Of a DNA stretch of 64,000 nucleotides, positions 36,007 to 44,835 are shown in pieces (position 1 is the stretch's first letter; each line of letters starts with the position of its first letter). Both the position numbers and the translations under genes were made by a program. This DNA is from Planctomycetales bacterium. GTDB taxonomy: Bacteria > Planctomycetota > Planctomycetia > Pirellulales > Pirellulaceae. A model generated the notes under the pieces. The model made no database searches. It had not been told where the DNA came from and worked only from the letters and a program-made list of their open reading frames with translations. The stretch spans positions 62,001 to 126,000 of the forward strand of contig JAGQOY010000002.1 of the NCBI GenBank assembly GCA_020427005.1. The letters are read 5' to 3'.

Positions 36007-37098
36007 ATGAAGTACTTTGGGAAGTGTATCGCATTAGCGGTACTGTGTAGCTCGATGCTAGCGGGAGCTCCTGCCTTGGCTGGTTGGGGGAGCACTGGTT
36101 ATGGCAGTAGTGGCGGGTACGGGGCCAGCTACGGCAGCTCCGGCGGTTATTCCCTTGGTTACGGCAGTTCCGGGGGGTACTCAGTTGCTTACGGAAGCAG
36201 TGGTTATGCCTATGGCAGTGGTGGGGGCATTTTGCATCGAGTTCATAATCGAGTGCACAATGTATTGAGCGCAATTCATACTCATCATGTGTCTCACGTA
36301 GCGGCTCGTCGCGCATACTATGGAAGCAGCGGTGTGTCTTACTACGGAAGCTCAGGGTATGCGACGTCCTACGGTTCAAGCGGCGGTGCCTATCGCTCCA
36401 GCTATGGCAGCTCGGGAGGATATAGTGCTAGCTATGGGAGTACCGGCACTTCTTATGGTTACGGCAGTTCCGGGACGGTCAGCTATGGTAGCAGTGGAGT
36501 CAGTTATGGCAGCACTGGAACTTACTTCGGTGCATCCAATGTACAGCCGACAAGCATTAATAATTTGGTTTCGAATGGTCAAAACGATGGGGATGCGGTG
36601 TACATCACGGTGGCACTTCCTGCCAATGCCAAGATTCACGTAAACGGAAATCCAACGACCAGCACCGGTTCGGTACGACAATTTGTTAGCCGCGGTTTAA
36701 CTTCCGGAAAGAGCTATCGCTTCAATGTCCGTGCGGAAGTCGAAAGTGCTAACGGCCAACTACTAAGTGAAGAGAAGGAGCTAGTTGTTACTGCCGGGCA
36801 GCGTGAACAGGTGCAATTCGCTTTTGCGACAGATGTTCAACCTATTGAAACGGCGCTAACTCTTAATGTGCCAGATGACGCTCAAGTGACATTGGCAGGA
36901 AATGATACGAAGATGCGAGGAACAGCTCGCACGTTCAGAACCAGCCAATTACGTCCAGGCGATGTATGGGACGATTACGAAGTGGAAGTTCGTGTAGGAG
37001 AGCAAATCAAGCGGCAGAATGTACGTTTGATCGCTGGGGATAAGTTGGAGTTATCCTTTAACTTTGATGAATCCGAAGAACGGCTCGCGGCGCGTTGA
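36007..37098 (+). CDS. Exported Gly/Ser/Tyr-repeat protein with two TIGR03000 domains
   Basis: 363 residues with a signal peptide (CIALAVLCSSMLAGAPALAG). Residues 25-180 are low-complexity repeats built on YGSSGGY, split by a His-rich helix near 78-100 (VHNVLSAIHTHHVSHVAARR). Two TIGR03000 domains follow, at about 195-275 (VYITVALPANAKIHVNG) and 282-355 (LTLNVPDDAQVTLAG). TIGR03000 is a planctomycete-specific beta domain found on exported proteins. Probably a cell-surface or matrix protein; the Tyr/Gly repeats could make it adhesive or structural. It has its own terminator. Confidence 0.9.
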   Translation: MKYFGKCIALAVLCSSMLAGAPALAGWGSTGYGSSGGYGASYGSSGGYSLGYGSSGGYSVAYGSSGYAYGSGGGILHRVHNRVHNVLSAIHTHHVSHVAARRAYYGSSGVSYYGSSGYATSYGSSGGAYRSSYGSSGGYSASYGSTGTSYGYGSSGTVSYGSSGVSYGSTGTYFGASNVQPTSINNLVSNGQNDGDAVYITVALPANAKIHVNGNPTTSTGSVRQFVSRGLTSGKSYRFNVRAEVESANGQLLSEEKELVVTAGQREQVQFAFATDVQPIETALTLNVPDDAQVTLAGNDTKMRGTARTFRTSQLRPGDVWDDYEVEVRVGEQIKRQNVRLIAGDKLELSFNFDESEERLAAR

Positions 37099-37146
37099 GC
37101 GGCATAGCCCATACGTTGCTGTTGTTAGCTCAATACTTACAATAAC

Positions 37147-37178
37147 ACCCTGCTGGAGAGATCTGGCAGGGTTTTTTT
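37147..37178 (+). terminator. Rho-independent terminator of the TIGR03000 gene
   Basis: A 7-base stem ACCCTGC / GCAGGGT with a 12-base loop runs into a run of seven T. It lies 49 bases after the stop codon. Confidence 0.87.
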
Positions 37179-37269
37179 ATGCGCAGTTTGGAGGTTACCG
37201 TGCATGTTAATATTACGTTTGTTCGTTAATTTCCTGGGCCCGAAAATTCTTGGGTTACGGGGTTAAGCG

Positions 37270-38010
37270 GTGAGTGTCAAGTTCGAAACCACATTGCAAC
37301 CACCAACATTGACGCGGTCTAAAAAAGTGTTGATTAGTCTTGCGTTGTCAATTCAAGTATTAGCGGTGTTTGCACAACCATTTCGCTTTTTTACGCGTTC
37401 TACAGGCGGATCGGCTGCGGTTACTCAGCCCCTCCGTGATACACTTGCGCCGTATGTTGAGTTCGGCTATCTCGATCACGGATACTTCTTTTTCGCGCCG
37501 GACCCTGGTCCGAGTCATCTCATGCGTTTTGAAATGGATTTGTCGGATGGGTCTCATGGAAGCTTGGAGTTTCCAGACCGCCATGCTCAGTGGCCACGTT
37601 TACTTTACCATCGGCATTTTATGCTGGCTGAATTTCTGCAGCAGCTACATGTTCCACCAGTAGACAGAAGTTTGGCACAAGAGGATCCCGGATTGGTTGA
37701 CGATTGGACTCAGCAGCGAGCCATATTCGAAAGCGTTCGTGATTCCTTCATGCAGCATGTTGCAAACCGCTATCAATCCTCAAACATGCTGGTCAAGCGG
37801 TTGGAGCATCGTTTGCCGACAGACGTCGAGCTTTATCAACAACGCGTCCGTCTCACAGACCGAAACCTGTATTTAGAACTTCCAGATGTTGTCCTTGCCG
37901 AGGCCTCTGCACGACCGGTCATAGACATACCCTTTCGGTTTGGGCGAGAGCTGTCGCCGAGTCCGTTAGCCCAACCAGGGATGGGCAACGCTGAAGAGGT
38001 GCGGCCGTGA
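37270..38010 (+). CDS. Hypothetical membrane-anchored protein paired with HTTM gene
   Basis: 246 residues starting with GTG. One N-terminal hydrophobic segment (VLISLALSIQVLAVFAQPF) is followed by a soluble part with YVEFGYLDHGYFFFAPDPGPSHLMRF near 57 and WPRLLYHRHFMLAEFLQQL near 104. I recognise no enzyme motif. Its stop overlaps the start of the HTTM gene by 4 bases (GTGA). This pairing, with the smaller protein first, recurs in planctomycetes as far as I recall, so the two should act as a unit in the membrane. Confidence 0.8.
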   Translation: MSVKFETTLQPPTLTRSKKVLISLALSIQVLAVFAQPFRFFTRSTGGSAAVTQPLRDTLAPYVEFGYLDHGYFFFAPDPGPSHLMRFEMDLSDGSHGSLEFPDRHAQWPRLLYHRHFMLAEFLQQLHVPPVDRSLAQEDPGLVDDWTQQRAIFESVRDSFMQHVANRYQSSNMLVKRLEHRLPTDVELYQQRVRLTDRNLYLELPDVVLAEASARPVIDIPFRFGRELSPSPLAQPGMGNAEEVRP

Positions 38011-38987
38011 AAAACAGCTTGCCAGGCGTTGGCTCAGCCTCCGTCAACCCATCAAACAAACAGCCAGATAATTGGTTCGTAAATTGGATTCATGCTTGGG
38101 ATCGCTTTTGGTTCTTATCTGAGCTGCCGCATACGCTAGCAATTATCCGGATGGCTACGGGACTGATGTTGGTTTACATGCACGCTATCTGGCTAAGTTG
38201 TATCCATGATTTTATGGGGCCTCATGCGTGGATCAATCGTGACACTATCCGGCAGTTGCATAGTCACGATTGGACCTGGAGTTGGCTTTGGTATGTCGAC
38301 AGTACCCCTTGGCTAGTGATTCATGAATGTTTGGCAATTCTGTTTGGTCTTGCGATGGCCATAGGATTGCTGACACGTTTGGCAGTGCCGTTGGCATGGT
38401 GGTTCTCGCTCATGGTTTGCCATCGCATGACAGGAGCATTGTTTGGGCTTGATCAGGTTGTGCTCATGTTGGCCAGCTATCTAATAATCGCTCGTTCTGG
38501 GAGCGTGTGGAGTCTGGATGCTCGAATAACTCAGAGAAGGGGAACCAGCTGGCTTTTCCCCAGTGCTGATGCCTGCATCGGAAATAACATTGCGACTCGC
38601 CTAATCCAAATACATTTGTGCGTAATTTACTTGTTCGGCGGTATAAGCAAGATGCGAGGTGAGGCGTGGTGGAATGGTTCGGCGCTATGGTTTGCTGCAG
38701 TCAACTATGAATACCAATCTTGGGATATTACTTGGATCGGGCGCAGTCCGTGGTTGGTTTCTGGTTTGACCATGGCTACCTTGTTTTGGGAGACATTCTA
38801 TTGTGCTTTGATTTGGCCACGATTGACTAGGCCGATTTGTTTGGCGATGGCGCTCTTGGTGCACGGAGGTATCGCGATCGCATTGGGCATGATTACCTTT
38901 GGGACGATGATGATGGTGGCTAACTTTTCGTTTGTGCCCCCCAATAGTTTGCTCGCGCGCCTTGGCGCGGATCGCACGGATGCATAG
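38007..38987 (+). CDS. HTTM domain membrane protein (vitamin K carboxylase-like)
   Basis: 326 residues with about eight transmembrane helices. HTTM-type features: LAIIRMATGLMLVYMHAIWL near 46, LAILFGLAMAIGLLTRLAVPLAWWF near 110, QIHLCVIYLFGGISKMRGEAWWNGSALWFA near 205 and MALLVHGGIAIALGMITFGTMM near 290. HTTM is the transmembrane part of gamma-glutamyl carboxylase, but this protein lacks the soluble C-terminal half. The start is GTG, overlapping the upstream gene. Function unknown. Confidence 0.87.
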   Translation: MKNSLPGVGSASVNPSNKQPDNWFVNWIHAWDRFWFLSELPHTLAIIRMATGLMLVYMHAIWLSCIHDFMGPHAWINRDTIRQLHSHDWTWSWLWYVDSTPWLVIHECLAILFGLAMAIGLLTRLAVPLAWWFSLMVCHRMTGALFGLDQVVLMLASYLIIARSGSVWSLDARITQRRGTSWLFPSADACIGNNIATRLIQIHLCVIYLFGGISKMRGEAWWNGSALWFAAVNYEYQSWDITWIGRSPWLVSGLTMATLFWETFYCALIWPRLTRPICLAMALLVHGGIAIALGMITFGTMMMVANFSFVPPNSLLARLGADRTDA

Positions 38988-39004
38988 TGGGCGCTACTCA
39001 AAGA

Positions 39005-39379
39005 CTAACTTGGATTGCTTCGCGGTTCAGGTACTTGCACCTGAATATTCTGACCATGAATTCGAACTGCATATTTCTCAATTTTTATTCTTCGGTTGTC
39101 TAGCCAAGTGCCATCGGCAATAGAAAATCGCCAATGGTGCCACGGACAAGCAACCGCACAGTCTTCGATATAGCCTTCCGCCAACGATGCGCCTTGGTGT
39201 GGGCAAAAATCGTCAATGGCGAAATACTTTCCCTCGTGCAGAAATACCGCCACTGTATTCTTACCGATGGTAAAGGCGCGCCCTTGCCCTTCGGGAATAT
39301 CTCCGATTTTTGCAACCGTTTGAAATGCCGGTTCTCCCGGATCATCGGGAAACAGAGGTAACGGTTGATGTTCATCCAT
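39005..39379 (-). CDS. Rieske [2Fe-2S] protein, NirD/ferredoxin-like
   Basis: 124 residues from the ATG at 39379; an upstream in-frame TTG would overlap pgi. The Rieske cluster motif is complete: CPHQGASL near 57 and CPWHHW near 78, two Cys and two His. The size and the lack of membrane anchor match the small subunit of nitrite reductase or the ferredoxin of a ring-hydroxylating system. No large subunit is nearby. It starts 16 bases after pgi. Confidence 0.9.
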   Translation of the reverse strand: MDEHQPLPLFPDDPGEPAFQTVAKIGDIPEGQGRAFTIGKNTVAVFLHEGKYFAIDDFCPHQGASLAEGYIEDCAVACPWHHWRFSIADGTWLDNRRIKIEKYAVRIHGQNIQVQVPEPRSNPS

Positions 39380-39395
39380 GGCTGTTACTTCGGTA

Positions 39396-40820
39396 TTACT
39401 TGCGCCCAAGGAGTCGATTCATGTTTTTCTTGTATGCTTCGACGCCTGGTTGTCCGTAAGGGTTGATGCCCATCAATCGTCCCTCGACCACTGTCGCTAA
39501 CATGAGCATTTGAAAAAATTGTCCCATATGGAATTCATCAACTTTAGGCACAAACAAATCGGTAGTCGGACGTCCGTCTTCGCGCAGCGCTTGGTTGGTT
39601 CCCTGGATGGCTGCTGACATGACTTCGGGCAGCGTCTTGTGGGAAATGTCATTGAGGGCATCCACATCACTGTTACGAGAGCCAATGGGTAACGGATCGA
39701 AACGATAATTCTCCACGATGACATTGTTTACGACCTTGTCGCGTCTTCCCTCCTGGTGTTGTTGGTGCCGGGAGTGCAAATCCCGAGTATTCACCATCGT
39801 GAGAGGCATTGCCCCCTGCAAATCTTTACCAAGGCTTTCTGCCAGCAGTTGATCGTACCATAGGCCGGCAGTTTCCAGTGCTTTGCTCCACACGCTGAGA
39901 ATGCGAATCACGGCACCGCGATGGGTTTCAAGCAGATGATTTACAGCGGTAAATTGAAGCACAATGTTACTTGCGGCAGCTGAAGTGCGAAAATGTTCGT
40001 TCATGGAACGGGCCCCTTCCAGCAGTTTCATAACGTTGATACCCATGAGAGCTGCTGGAACTAGGCCGACGGCGGATAGCACAGAGAAGCGTCCACCCAC
40101 GCCATCCGGGACTGGGAAAATCTCGGGACAACCCAGTTGTGTGGCCAAGCTGTGTAATTTGCCACTGTCACCGGTGACGGGAATCAATCGATCACGAACA
40201 AGTTGTTCGTTGCCACCACAACTAACTTGTAAGGCGGCCAAATATTGGCGAAACGCAGCGGCAGTTTCCATAGTGCCCCCGCTCTTGCTGATTACTACAA
40301 GCCCCCAAGCATCATCCACGTTGGTGGCGGCCTGTTGGCGATGGACGCCAAGTAGATGGAGCAAGCCTTGCGAGGCATCATTGTCGACATTGTTGCCCTC
40401 AAAATAGATGCGAGGGCGGCTACCACGTTCGCCACGTGTCAGTTCGTTGAAATAGGGCTGGCAACAAGAATCCATCAAAGCTCTGGCTCCCATGAAGGAG
40501 CCGCCAATTCCCAATACTACCACCCGATCTACTTCGCTCATCAGTCGCTTGGTAACCGCCAAAATGCGAGCCAGTTCGCTGCCACTACGATCCGCTTCGT
40601 ATTCGCTGAGCAATCTTTCAGGTAGCAGATAAAAGCCCGCATCGAGGGGTTGCTTGTCACTTGGAATCGGCAATTCCCCCGCCAACATTTTCACGTCCGT
40701 GAAGCAAATGTCGTCTCGGATGGCCTCCAACCGTTGAGCAAGCGCGTCCACTTGTCCTGGTTCAAGTCCCGTTTGCGGTAAAAAGGCACCAGAGGGATCG
40801 AATCGCAGCAGGTCGGACAT
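39396..40820 (-). CDS. pgi: Glucose-6-phosphate isomerase
   Basis: 474 residues from the ATG at 40820. It interconverts glucose-6-phosphate and fructose-6-phosphate. Two SIS domains: VVLGIGGSFMGARAL near 85 and VVISKSGGTMETAAAF near 160, with GGRFSVLSAVGLVPAALMG near 218. The C-terminal catalytic region has FHMGQFFQMLMLATVVEGRLMGINPYGQPGVEAYK with GQPGVE and the final lysine. Shorter than the E. coli enzyme, as usual for the Bacillus-type group. Confidence 0.95.
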   Translation of the reverse strand: MSDLLRFDPSGAFLPQTGLEPGQVDALAQRLEAIRDDICFTDVKMLAGELPIPSDKQPLDAGFYLLPERLLSEYEADRSGSELARILAVTKRLMSEVDRVVVLGIGGSFMGARALMDSCCQPYFNELTRGERGSRPRIYFEGNNVDNDASQGLLHLLGVHRQQAATNVDDAWGLVVISKSGGTMETAAAFRQYLAALQVSCGGNEQLVRDRLIPVTGDSGKLHSLATQLGCPEIFPVPDGVGGRFSVLSAVGLVPAALMGINVMKLLEGARSMNEHFRTSAAASNIVLQFTAVNHLLETHRGAVIRILSVWSKALETAGLWYDQLLAESLGKDLQGAMPLTMVNTRDLHSRHQQHQEGRRDKVVNNVIVENYRFDPLPIGSRNSDVDALNDISHKTLPEVMSAAIQGTNQALREDGRPTTDLFVPKVDEFHMGQFFQMLMLATVVEGRLMGINPYGQPGVEAYKKNMNRLLGRK

Positions 40821-41080
40821 TTTCTGGCTCGTACAAAAAGAGGTAAATGTTGCTTGAGTATGGAAGTGCAAGGCAAACCTGCAATATTTATGCGGTTTGT
40901 TTTGAACAATCTAAAAGGTGCACGACCTCCACTGCGTGAAGTCGATCAGCTAATGGCTGCACGGCGTGTCTGCACCAGGCTCTATGAAGTTCTGTTCTGG
41001 CACTGTGAGGTCCTATTATCGGGAACAGGATTCTACCCCTAGAGCCACACTCCCGCGACTCCCCACGCAACAGCCAAAAT

Positions 41081-41914
41081 CTACGCCCGTCGCCGCCGCC
41101 GTTGGTAGAACAGGTACAACCAGATTGAGCACCAAGCGAGCTGCGGTTCAGGCACCGCGGCCACTCCAAGTCCCGGCACCGGTGCTTGAGGTCCAAGTCC
41201 ATCGGGGTCAAAGATATAACCATCCCAAGCGCCATCTGAAAGAGGGCGATCCGTCATACCGACAGGGGCAGAAGACCACGATGAACCATTGTACGGATTT
41301 CCGTTCGTGTACACGTAGTCGGTGCCACCTGTGAGAATCTCCGCTGTTCCACCTATCCAATAGTTCCAATTTGCAGCCCATGTTGCAGGAGTTTCGATAT
41401 ACGAATCATCTATATCCAACGATAGAGCTGAATCAAAGGGCACGTTGATTGCAAAACCTTGGCCATCAAATACGGTTCCATCGTTAATTGCGAATCCGTC
41501 GCCATCTCGATCATAGCCGTAGCCATGTGTAAAAAGGCTCGGTGAACCGAAGTTGAAAATTTGCGCTTTTGCATACAAACGTGCATCTGCGCTAACCACA
41601 GCTAGTACTAAGTCTTCGCCAGTTCGTTGGTCGGCAGCGTTGAATCGATAACCCCAGACAAGCGGGTCCCTGCCGTCCGTCCAGTCGATTACCAATGCAG
41701 CCCGACTTAACCCGCTTCCAACCCAAAATTCAATGTCATCAAAAGACGTAACGGTGGTTCCTGCTCGGCAATCCGCAAAGCAGCTTATCCAAGCTAGCAC
41801 ACAAACTCCTCTTAATCGCAGGCACGTGGAGAAGCACGTATACGCGTGCAGCAAAACTAGATCCATTAGTCGTTGAGATTCTAGTCGCACACATGTCACT
41901 TCCAGGATTTTCAT
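41081..41914 (-). CDS. PEP-CTERM surface protein downstream of cobalamin riboswitch
   Basis: 277 residues starting at the ATG at 41914, with GGAG 9 bases upstream. It has a signal-like hydrophobic N-terminus and ends VPEPQLAWCSIWLYLFYQRRRRRA, a PEP-CTERM sorting signal: PEP, hydrophobic stretch, Arg cluster. The body has WVGSGLSRAALVIDWTDGRD and VWGYRFNAADQRTGEDLV near 65-100, GYGYDRDGDGFAINDGT near 132 and SDGAWDGYIFDP near 230. I recall similar VIDW-DG / WGYRW proteins in other phyla but cannot name a function. The gene lies 41 bases after the DUF1559 gene and is predicted to share its B12-controlled transcript. I infer a role in cobalamin capture or sensing outside the inner membrane. Confidence 0.8.
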   Translation of the reverse strand: MKILEVTCVRLESQRLMDLVLLHAYTCFSTCLRLRGVCVLAWISCFADCRAGTTVTSFDDIEFWVGSGLSRAALVIDWTDGRDPLVWGYRFNAADQRTGEDLVLAVVSADARLYAKAQIFNFGSPSLFTHGYGYDRDGDGFAINDGTVFDGQGFAINVPFDSALSLDIDDSYIETPATWAANWNYWIGGTAEILTGGTDYVYTNGNPYNGSSWSSAPVGMTDRPLSDGAWDGYIFDPDGLGPQAPVPGLGVAAVPEPQLAWCSIWLYLFYQRRRRRA

Positions 41915-41955
41915 AGGTTGGCTCCAAGTTGGGAAGATTGTTCTTTGAGAGTCGG

Positions 41956-42894
41956 CTATGGAATTTGGACTACTTCGTGCCCAGCTTTCGTCAACAAAGC
42001 ATTGAGTGTTATCTGGTCCATAGAGCTGTTGAGACTTTGCGCGTGACCATCGGCAAAAGCCACGTTGACTCCATAGGGGTGATCGCTAAAAAGTTCGTTA
42101 TCCTGGCTACGATTGATTGGGTTGTTGAATCGTTGGTCAAACAAATTGAAGCCGTCCATCCATTCAGATTGCGCCAGATGATCACGCCCTGTACATTCTC
42201 CAATTACAGCTGTGTTGGATGTCCCGTCGGAGATATCCGCAAATCGCACTGGACGGTCGTAAAGCATGATTCCTTCGTGTTGAGGCAGGCTCGCTCCGTT
42301 GTAGGACACTCCGTACAGACCGCCGTAATCAGTCCACGCTAGGCCTTCCCCTTTGTCCCAGCGGCCGTTCTTGTTGATATCCCCGCTCGTCGGTCCCGCG
42401 CGTTGAGTAGTAGCTGTGCTTGGACATAGAAAAACCGAAAGCACAGTCTTGCCGGCGGTTAAATTCTCAATGTCACGAAAGGCGGCGCCGAAGTCGATCG
42501 CCGCATGCACATTGCCTTGTTCCAATTGTGGCAAGATGAGGCTATTCCACGAATGGCGAAAGTACTGAAAGTTCGGTGCAGGAAAAGAAGCTGGACGACA
42601 GCCTATGCAGCCGGTAGGGAATACCCGATGGTTAGCCTCGTAGTTATGAAGAGCAAGTGCAATTTGCTTTAGGTTGTTAAAACACTGGATGCGTCGACTT
42701 GCCTCGCGGGCTGCGTTCACGGCTGGGAGAAGTAATGCAACCAAGATGCCAATAAGGGCAATAACAACCAGCAATTCGACTAGCGTAAAGGCGTGGTGTC
42801 GAAAACGCGAGTTGCCAAGTCCTAAATCGTCGCGATTAGGGCAGGTCGCAGATGTCCGTTTTTGGGTCTTGCGTTGGTACTCGAATGTTACCAT
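41956..42894 (-). CDS. DUF1559 pseudopilin-like exported protein
   Basis: 312 residues. The prepilin-type signal HAFTLVELLVVIALIGILVALLLPAVN lies near residues 35-60, with a 33-residue leader before it. REASRRIQCFNNLKQIALALHNYE and the C-terminal FSDHPYGVNVAFADGHAQSL are DUF1559 hallmarks. An Asp-rich loop, GDINKNGRWDKGEG, sits near 175. The N-terminal helix should be cut and methylated by prepilin peptidase and inserted in an inner-membrane pseudopilus or left membrane-bound. TTAGGA lies 8 bases before the start. Its 5' leader holds a cobalamin riboswitch, so this copy, unlike most DUF1559 genes, seems tied to vitamin B12. Confidence 0.92.
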   Translation of the reverse strand: MVTFEYQRKTQKRTSATCPNRDDLGLGNSRFRHHAFTLVELLVVIALIGILVALLLPAVNAAREASRRIQCFNNLKQIALALHNYEANHRVFPTGCIGCRPASFPAPNFQYFRHSWNSLILPQLEQGNVHAAIDFGAAFRDIENLTAGKTVLSVFLCPSTATTQRAGPTSGDINKNGRWDKGEGLAWTDYGGLYGVSYNGASLPQHEGIMLYDRPVRFADISDGTSNTAVIGECTGRDHLAQSEWMDGFNLFDQRFNNPINRSQDNELFSDHPYGVNVAFADGHAQSLNSSMDQITLNALLTKAGHEVVQIP

Positions 42895-43058
42895 GAGCAG
42901 TCCTAACAGGTCAGCTGCGCGCTTTTGAAATCGGCTACCGCAGATCGTTTGTGAAATCGGTGAGTGCGAGATTTCCTGCGCAGAAGACCATTAAAGTAGG
43001 TCGCCAAATAAAGTAATTCCTCACGACGATCTTTCCCTGGAAGATCATCAGCCGTGTA

Positions 43059-43320
43059 GTTTGTGGTAGGTCTTCTGACTCCTAGACTCACCCGGACTCA
43101 CGGGCCTTCTCGTAGCGGTTTTACCCAATTGGATAAGTCACCAAACTACAATGGCATATTCAGAGAGCCGAGATCAATGTCTAGTTACAGCGGCCGGGCC
43201 GTCTCGGAATTTCACCGAAGTTCCCTTTGAATAATTGGCAATCCGAATCAATCGAATCTTAACCAAACATTCAATCCGCACGTGGAGATTTTCTTATCGG
43301 TGTGCGGGAGCACCACAAAC
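43059..43320 (-). promoter_or_regulatory. Cobalamin (B12) riboswitch
   Basis: Read on the minus strand, a 262-base element is closed by a perfect P1 stem: GTTTGTGGT at 43320-43312 pairs with ACCACAAAC at 43067-43059, extendable by two pairs. The conserved core is present: GGGAACTTCGGTGAAATTCC around 43205-43225 (GGTGAAA at 43216-43210), the B12 box GCCGCTGTAACT at 43194-43183, and the 3' segment AGTCAGAAGACCTACC at 43080-43065. It ends 164 bases before the DUF1559 start. A small hairpin at 43027-43045 without a T-run follows, so control of translation seems more likely than termination, but I cannot fold it here. Confidence 0.92.
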
Positions 43321-43629
43321 TAATCCACCGATGACTGTAAGCCGTGTCCAGCATTCTGTCAATGATCCAGCTCACGCACAGTAGCAAGCTGCCCGGCCCC
43401 TAGGCGTTGGGATTTCGTATAACCCCACGGGGTGGTCGACCTGTCTTTTTCCAAAAGCGTAAAGAACAAACCAAAACCATTGCTGGCTGGTTGCAAGTCG
43501 GTTGGTCTAAAGTGATTTATAGGAAATAGTATTTTCGGTAACGAATGTAGCCTAGAAAAGAGTCTCGAAGTGGCCATAATCGAGGGCCTTTTCAGCGCTT
43601 CTAAATAAATTCTGTGAGTTTGTCGTGCC
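43321..43629. other. 309-base stretch upstream of the riboswitch and apgM
   Basis: This should contain the promoter of the minus-strand riboswitch transcript and that of apgM on the plus strand. A minus-strand open frame overlaps it but starts inside apgM and has no support. No other structure seen. Confidence 0.5.
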
Positions 43630-44835
43630 ATGGATATGCATTCCCTAACGCGTGACCTAAAAGTCAAAAACAAGTCCAAGATCGTCATGTTGGTTGGCGA
43701 TGGTTTGGGTGGACTGCCTTTGGCTCCAGGCGGCAAGACCGAGTTAGAAACGGCCCTCACTCCCAACCTTGATGCGTTGGCTACCCGCGGCGTACAGGGA
43801 CTGAGTATCCCAGTCAAACCAGGTATTGCTCCTGGCAGCGGACCTGGGCATCTGGGCTTATTTGGTTACGATCCACTAAAATATCAAATTGGTCGCGGTG
43901 CCCTCGAGGCTACGGGCATTGGTTTTGCGATGCAACCCGGTGACGTAGCCATTCGATGCAATTTCTGTACGCTGGATTCGGCCGGCAACATTTCCGATCG
44001 TCGTGCTGGACGGATTTCCAGTGAAGAAAGTGCACCGTTGGCAATTTCTTTGCGACAGATCTCTATCCCAGGCATAGAAATCTTTGTTGAACCAGTCAAG
44101 GAGCACCGCTTTGTAGTCGTATTTCGCGGTGCTGGTCTAGGAGGCAGGGTACGAGATACTGACCCTCAAGCCACAGGTGTACCACCGCTGGATCCTGTCG
44201 CTGAAGATGAGGTTAGCCAGAAGACTGCGGATGTTGCAAAGGAGTTTTTGCGCCAAGCTCGAGAGATACTCAAGAGCGAGAAGAAAGCGAATTTCCACAC
44301 CATGCGAGGCTTTGCGGCTCGCCCAGATCTACCCAGTTATGACGATGTTTACGGACTGCGAGCTGCAGCTATCGCGGTTTATCCAATGTACAAGGGCTTG
44401 GCCAGTCTCGTGGGCATGGATGTGATTGGTGCTGCCAGCACCTTAACCGAGCAGATGGACGTTCTCAAAAACGCCTGGAATGATTACGACTTTTTCTTCA
44501 TTCACTTCAAGTACACCGACTCGACTGGCGAGGATGGAAACTTTGAAGAAAAAGTTCGTAGAACTGAGGAGCTTGATGCATGTATTCCGGCAATTACGGC
44601 TCTCAAGCCAGAGGTGTTGATTGTTACCGGTGACCATTCCACACCCGCCTATTTAAAGAGCCATAGTTGGCATCCTGTGCCGACGCTGCTAGTTTCTGAT
44701 TGCTGCCGTCCAGATCCACACACTGCGTTTGGTGAGACTACGGCGATTACGGGTGGCCTTGGCCAGTTCGAAGCTCAATATCTCATGCTATTGGCTCTTA
44801 GCAATGCTGGCAGGATGGGGAAATATGGTGCGTAA
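43630..44835 (+). CDS. apgM: Cofactor-independent phosphoglycerate mutase, archaeal type
   Basis: 401 residues of the alkaline-phosphatase fold; interconverts 3- and 2-phosphoglycerate. Seen: MLVGDGLGGLPL near 17 (metal Asp), TPNLDALATRG near 43, GIAPGSGPGHLGLFGYDP near 63 with the nucleophile-region serine, IRCNFCTLD, HFKYTDSTGEDGNF near 296, TGDHSTPA near 333 and SHSWHPVP near 343. This is the ApgM branch best known from archaea, not GpmI or GpmA. The ATG at 43630 is followed by a second ATG two codons later; either may be used. Confidence 0.94.
   Translation: MDMHSLTRDLKVKNKSKIVMLVGDGLGGLPLAPGGKTELETALTPNLDALATRGVQGLSIPVKPGIAPGSGPGHLGLFGYDPLKYQIGRGALEATGIGFAMQPGDVAIRCNFCTLDSAGNISDRRAGRISSEESAPLAISLRQISIPGIEIFVEPVKEHRFVVVFRGAGLGGRVRDTDPQATGVPPLDPVAEDEVSQKTADVAKEFLRQAREILKSEKKANFHTMRGFAARPDLPSYDDVYGLRAAAIAVYPMYKGLASLVGMDVIGAASTLTEQMDVLKNAWNDYDFFFIHFKYTDSTGEDGNFEEKVRRTEELDACIPAITALKPEVLIVTGDHSTPAYLKSHSWHPVPTLLVSDCCRPDPHTAFGETTAITGGLGQFEAQYLMLLALSNAGRMGKYGA

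Noticed and set aside
40854..41042. 62-codon plus-strand frame between pgi and the PEP-CTERM gene
   Set aside because: Short, no ribosome site, no similarity that I recognise; treated as noncoding.
43027..43045. Hairpin after the riboswitch as a transcription terminator
   Set aside because: The stem is short (6 bases) and has no T-run, so it is not called a terminator.
43359..43817. 152-codon minus-strand frame
   Set aside because: Its first 60 codons lie antisense to the strongly supported apgM start, and the product matches nothing.
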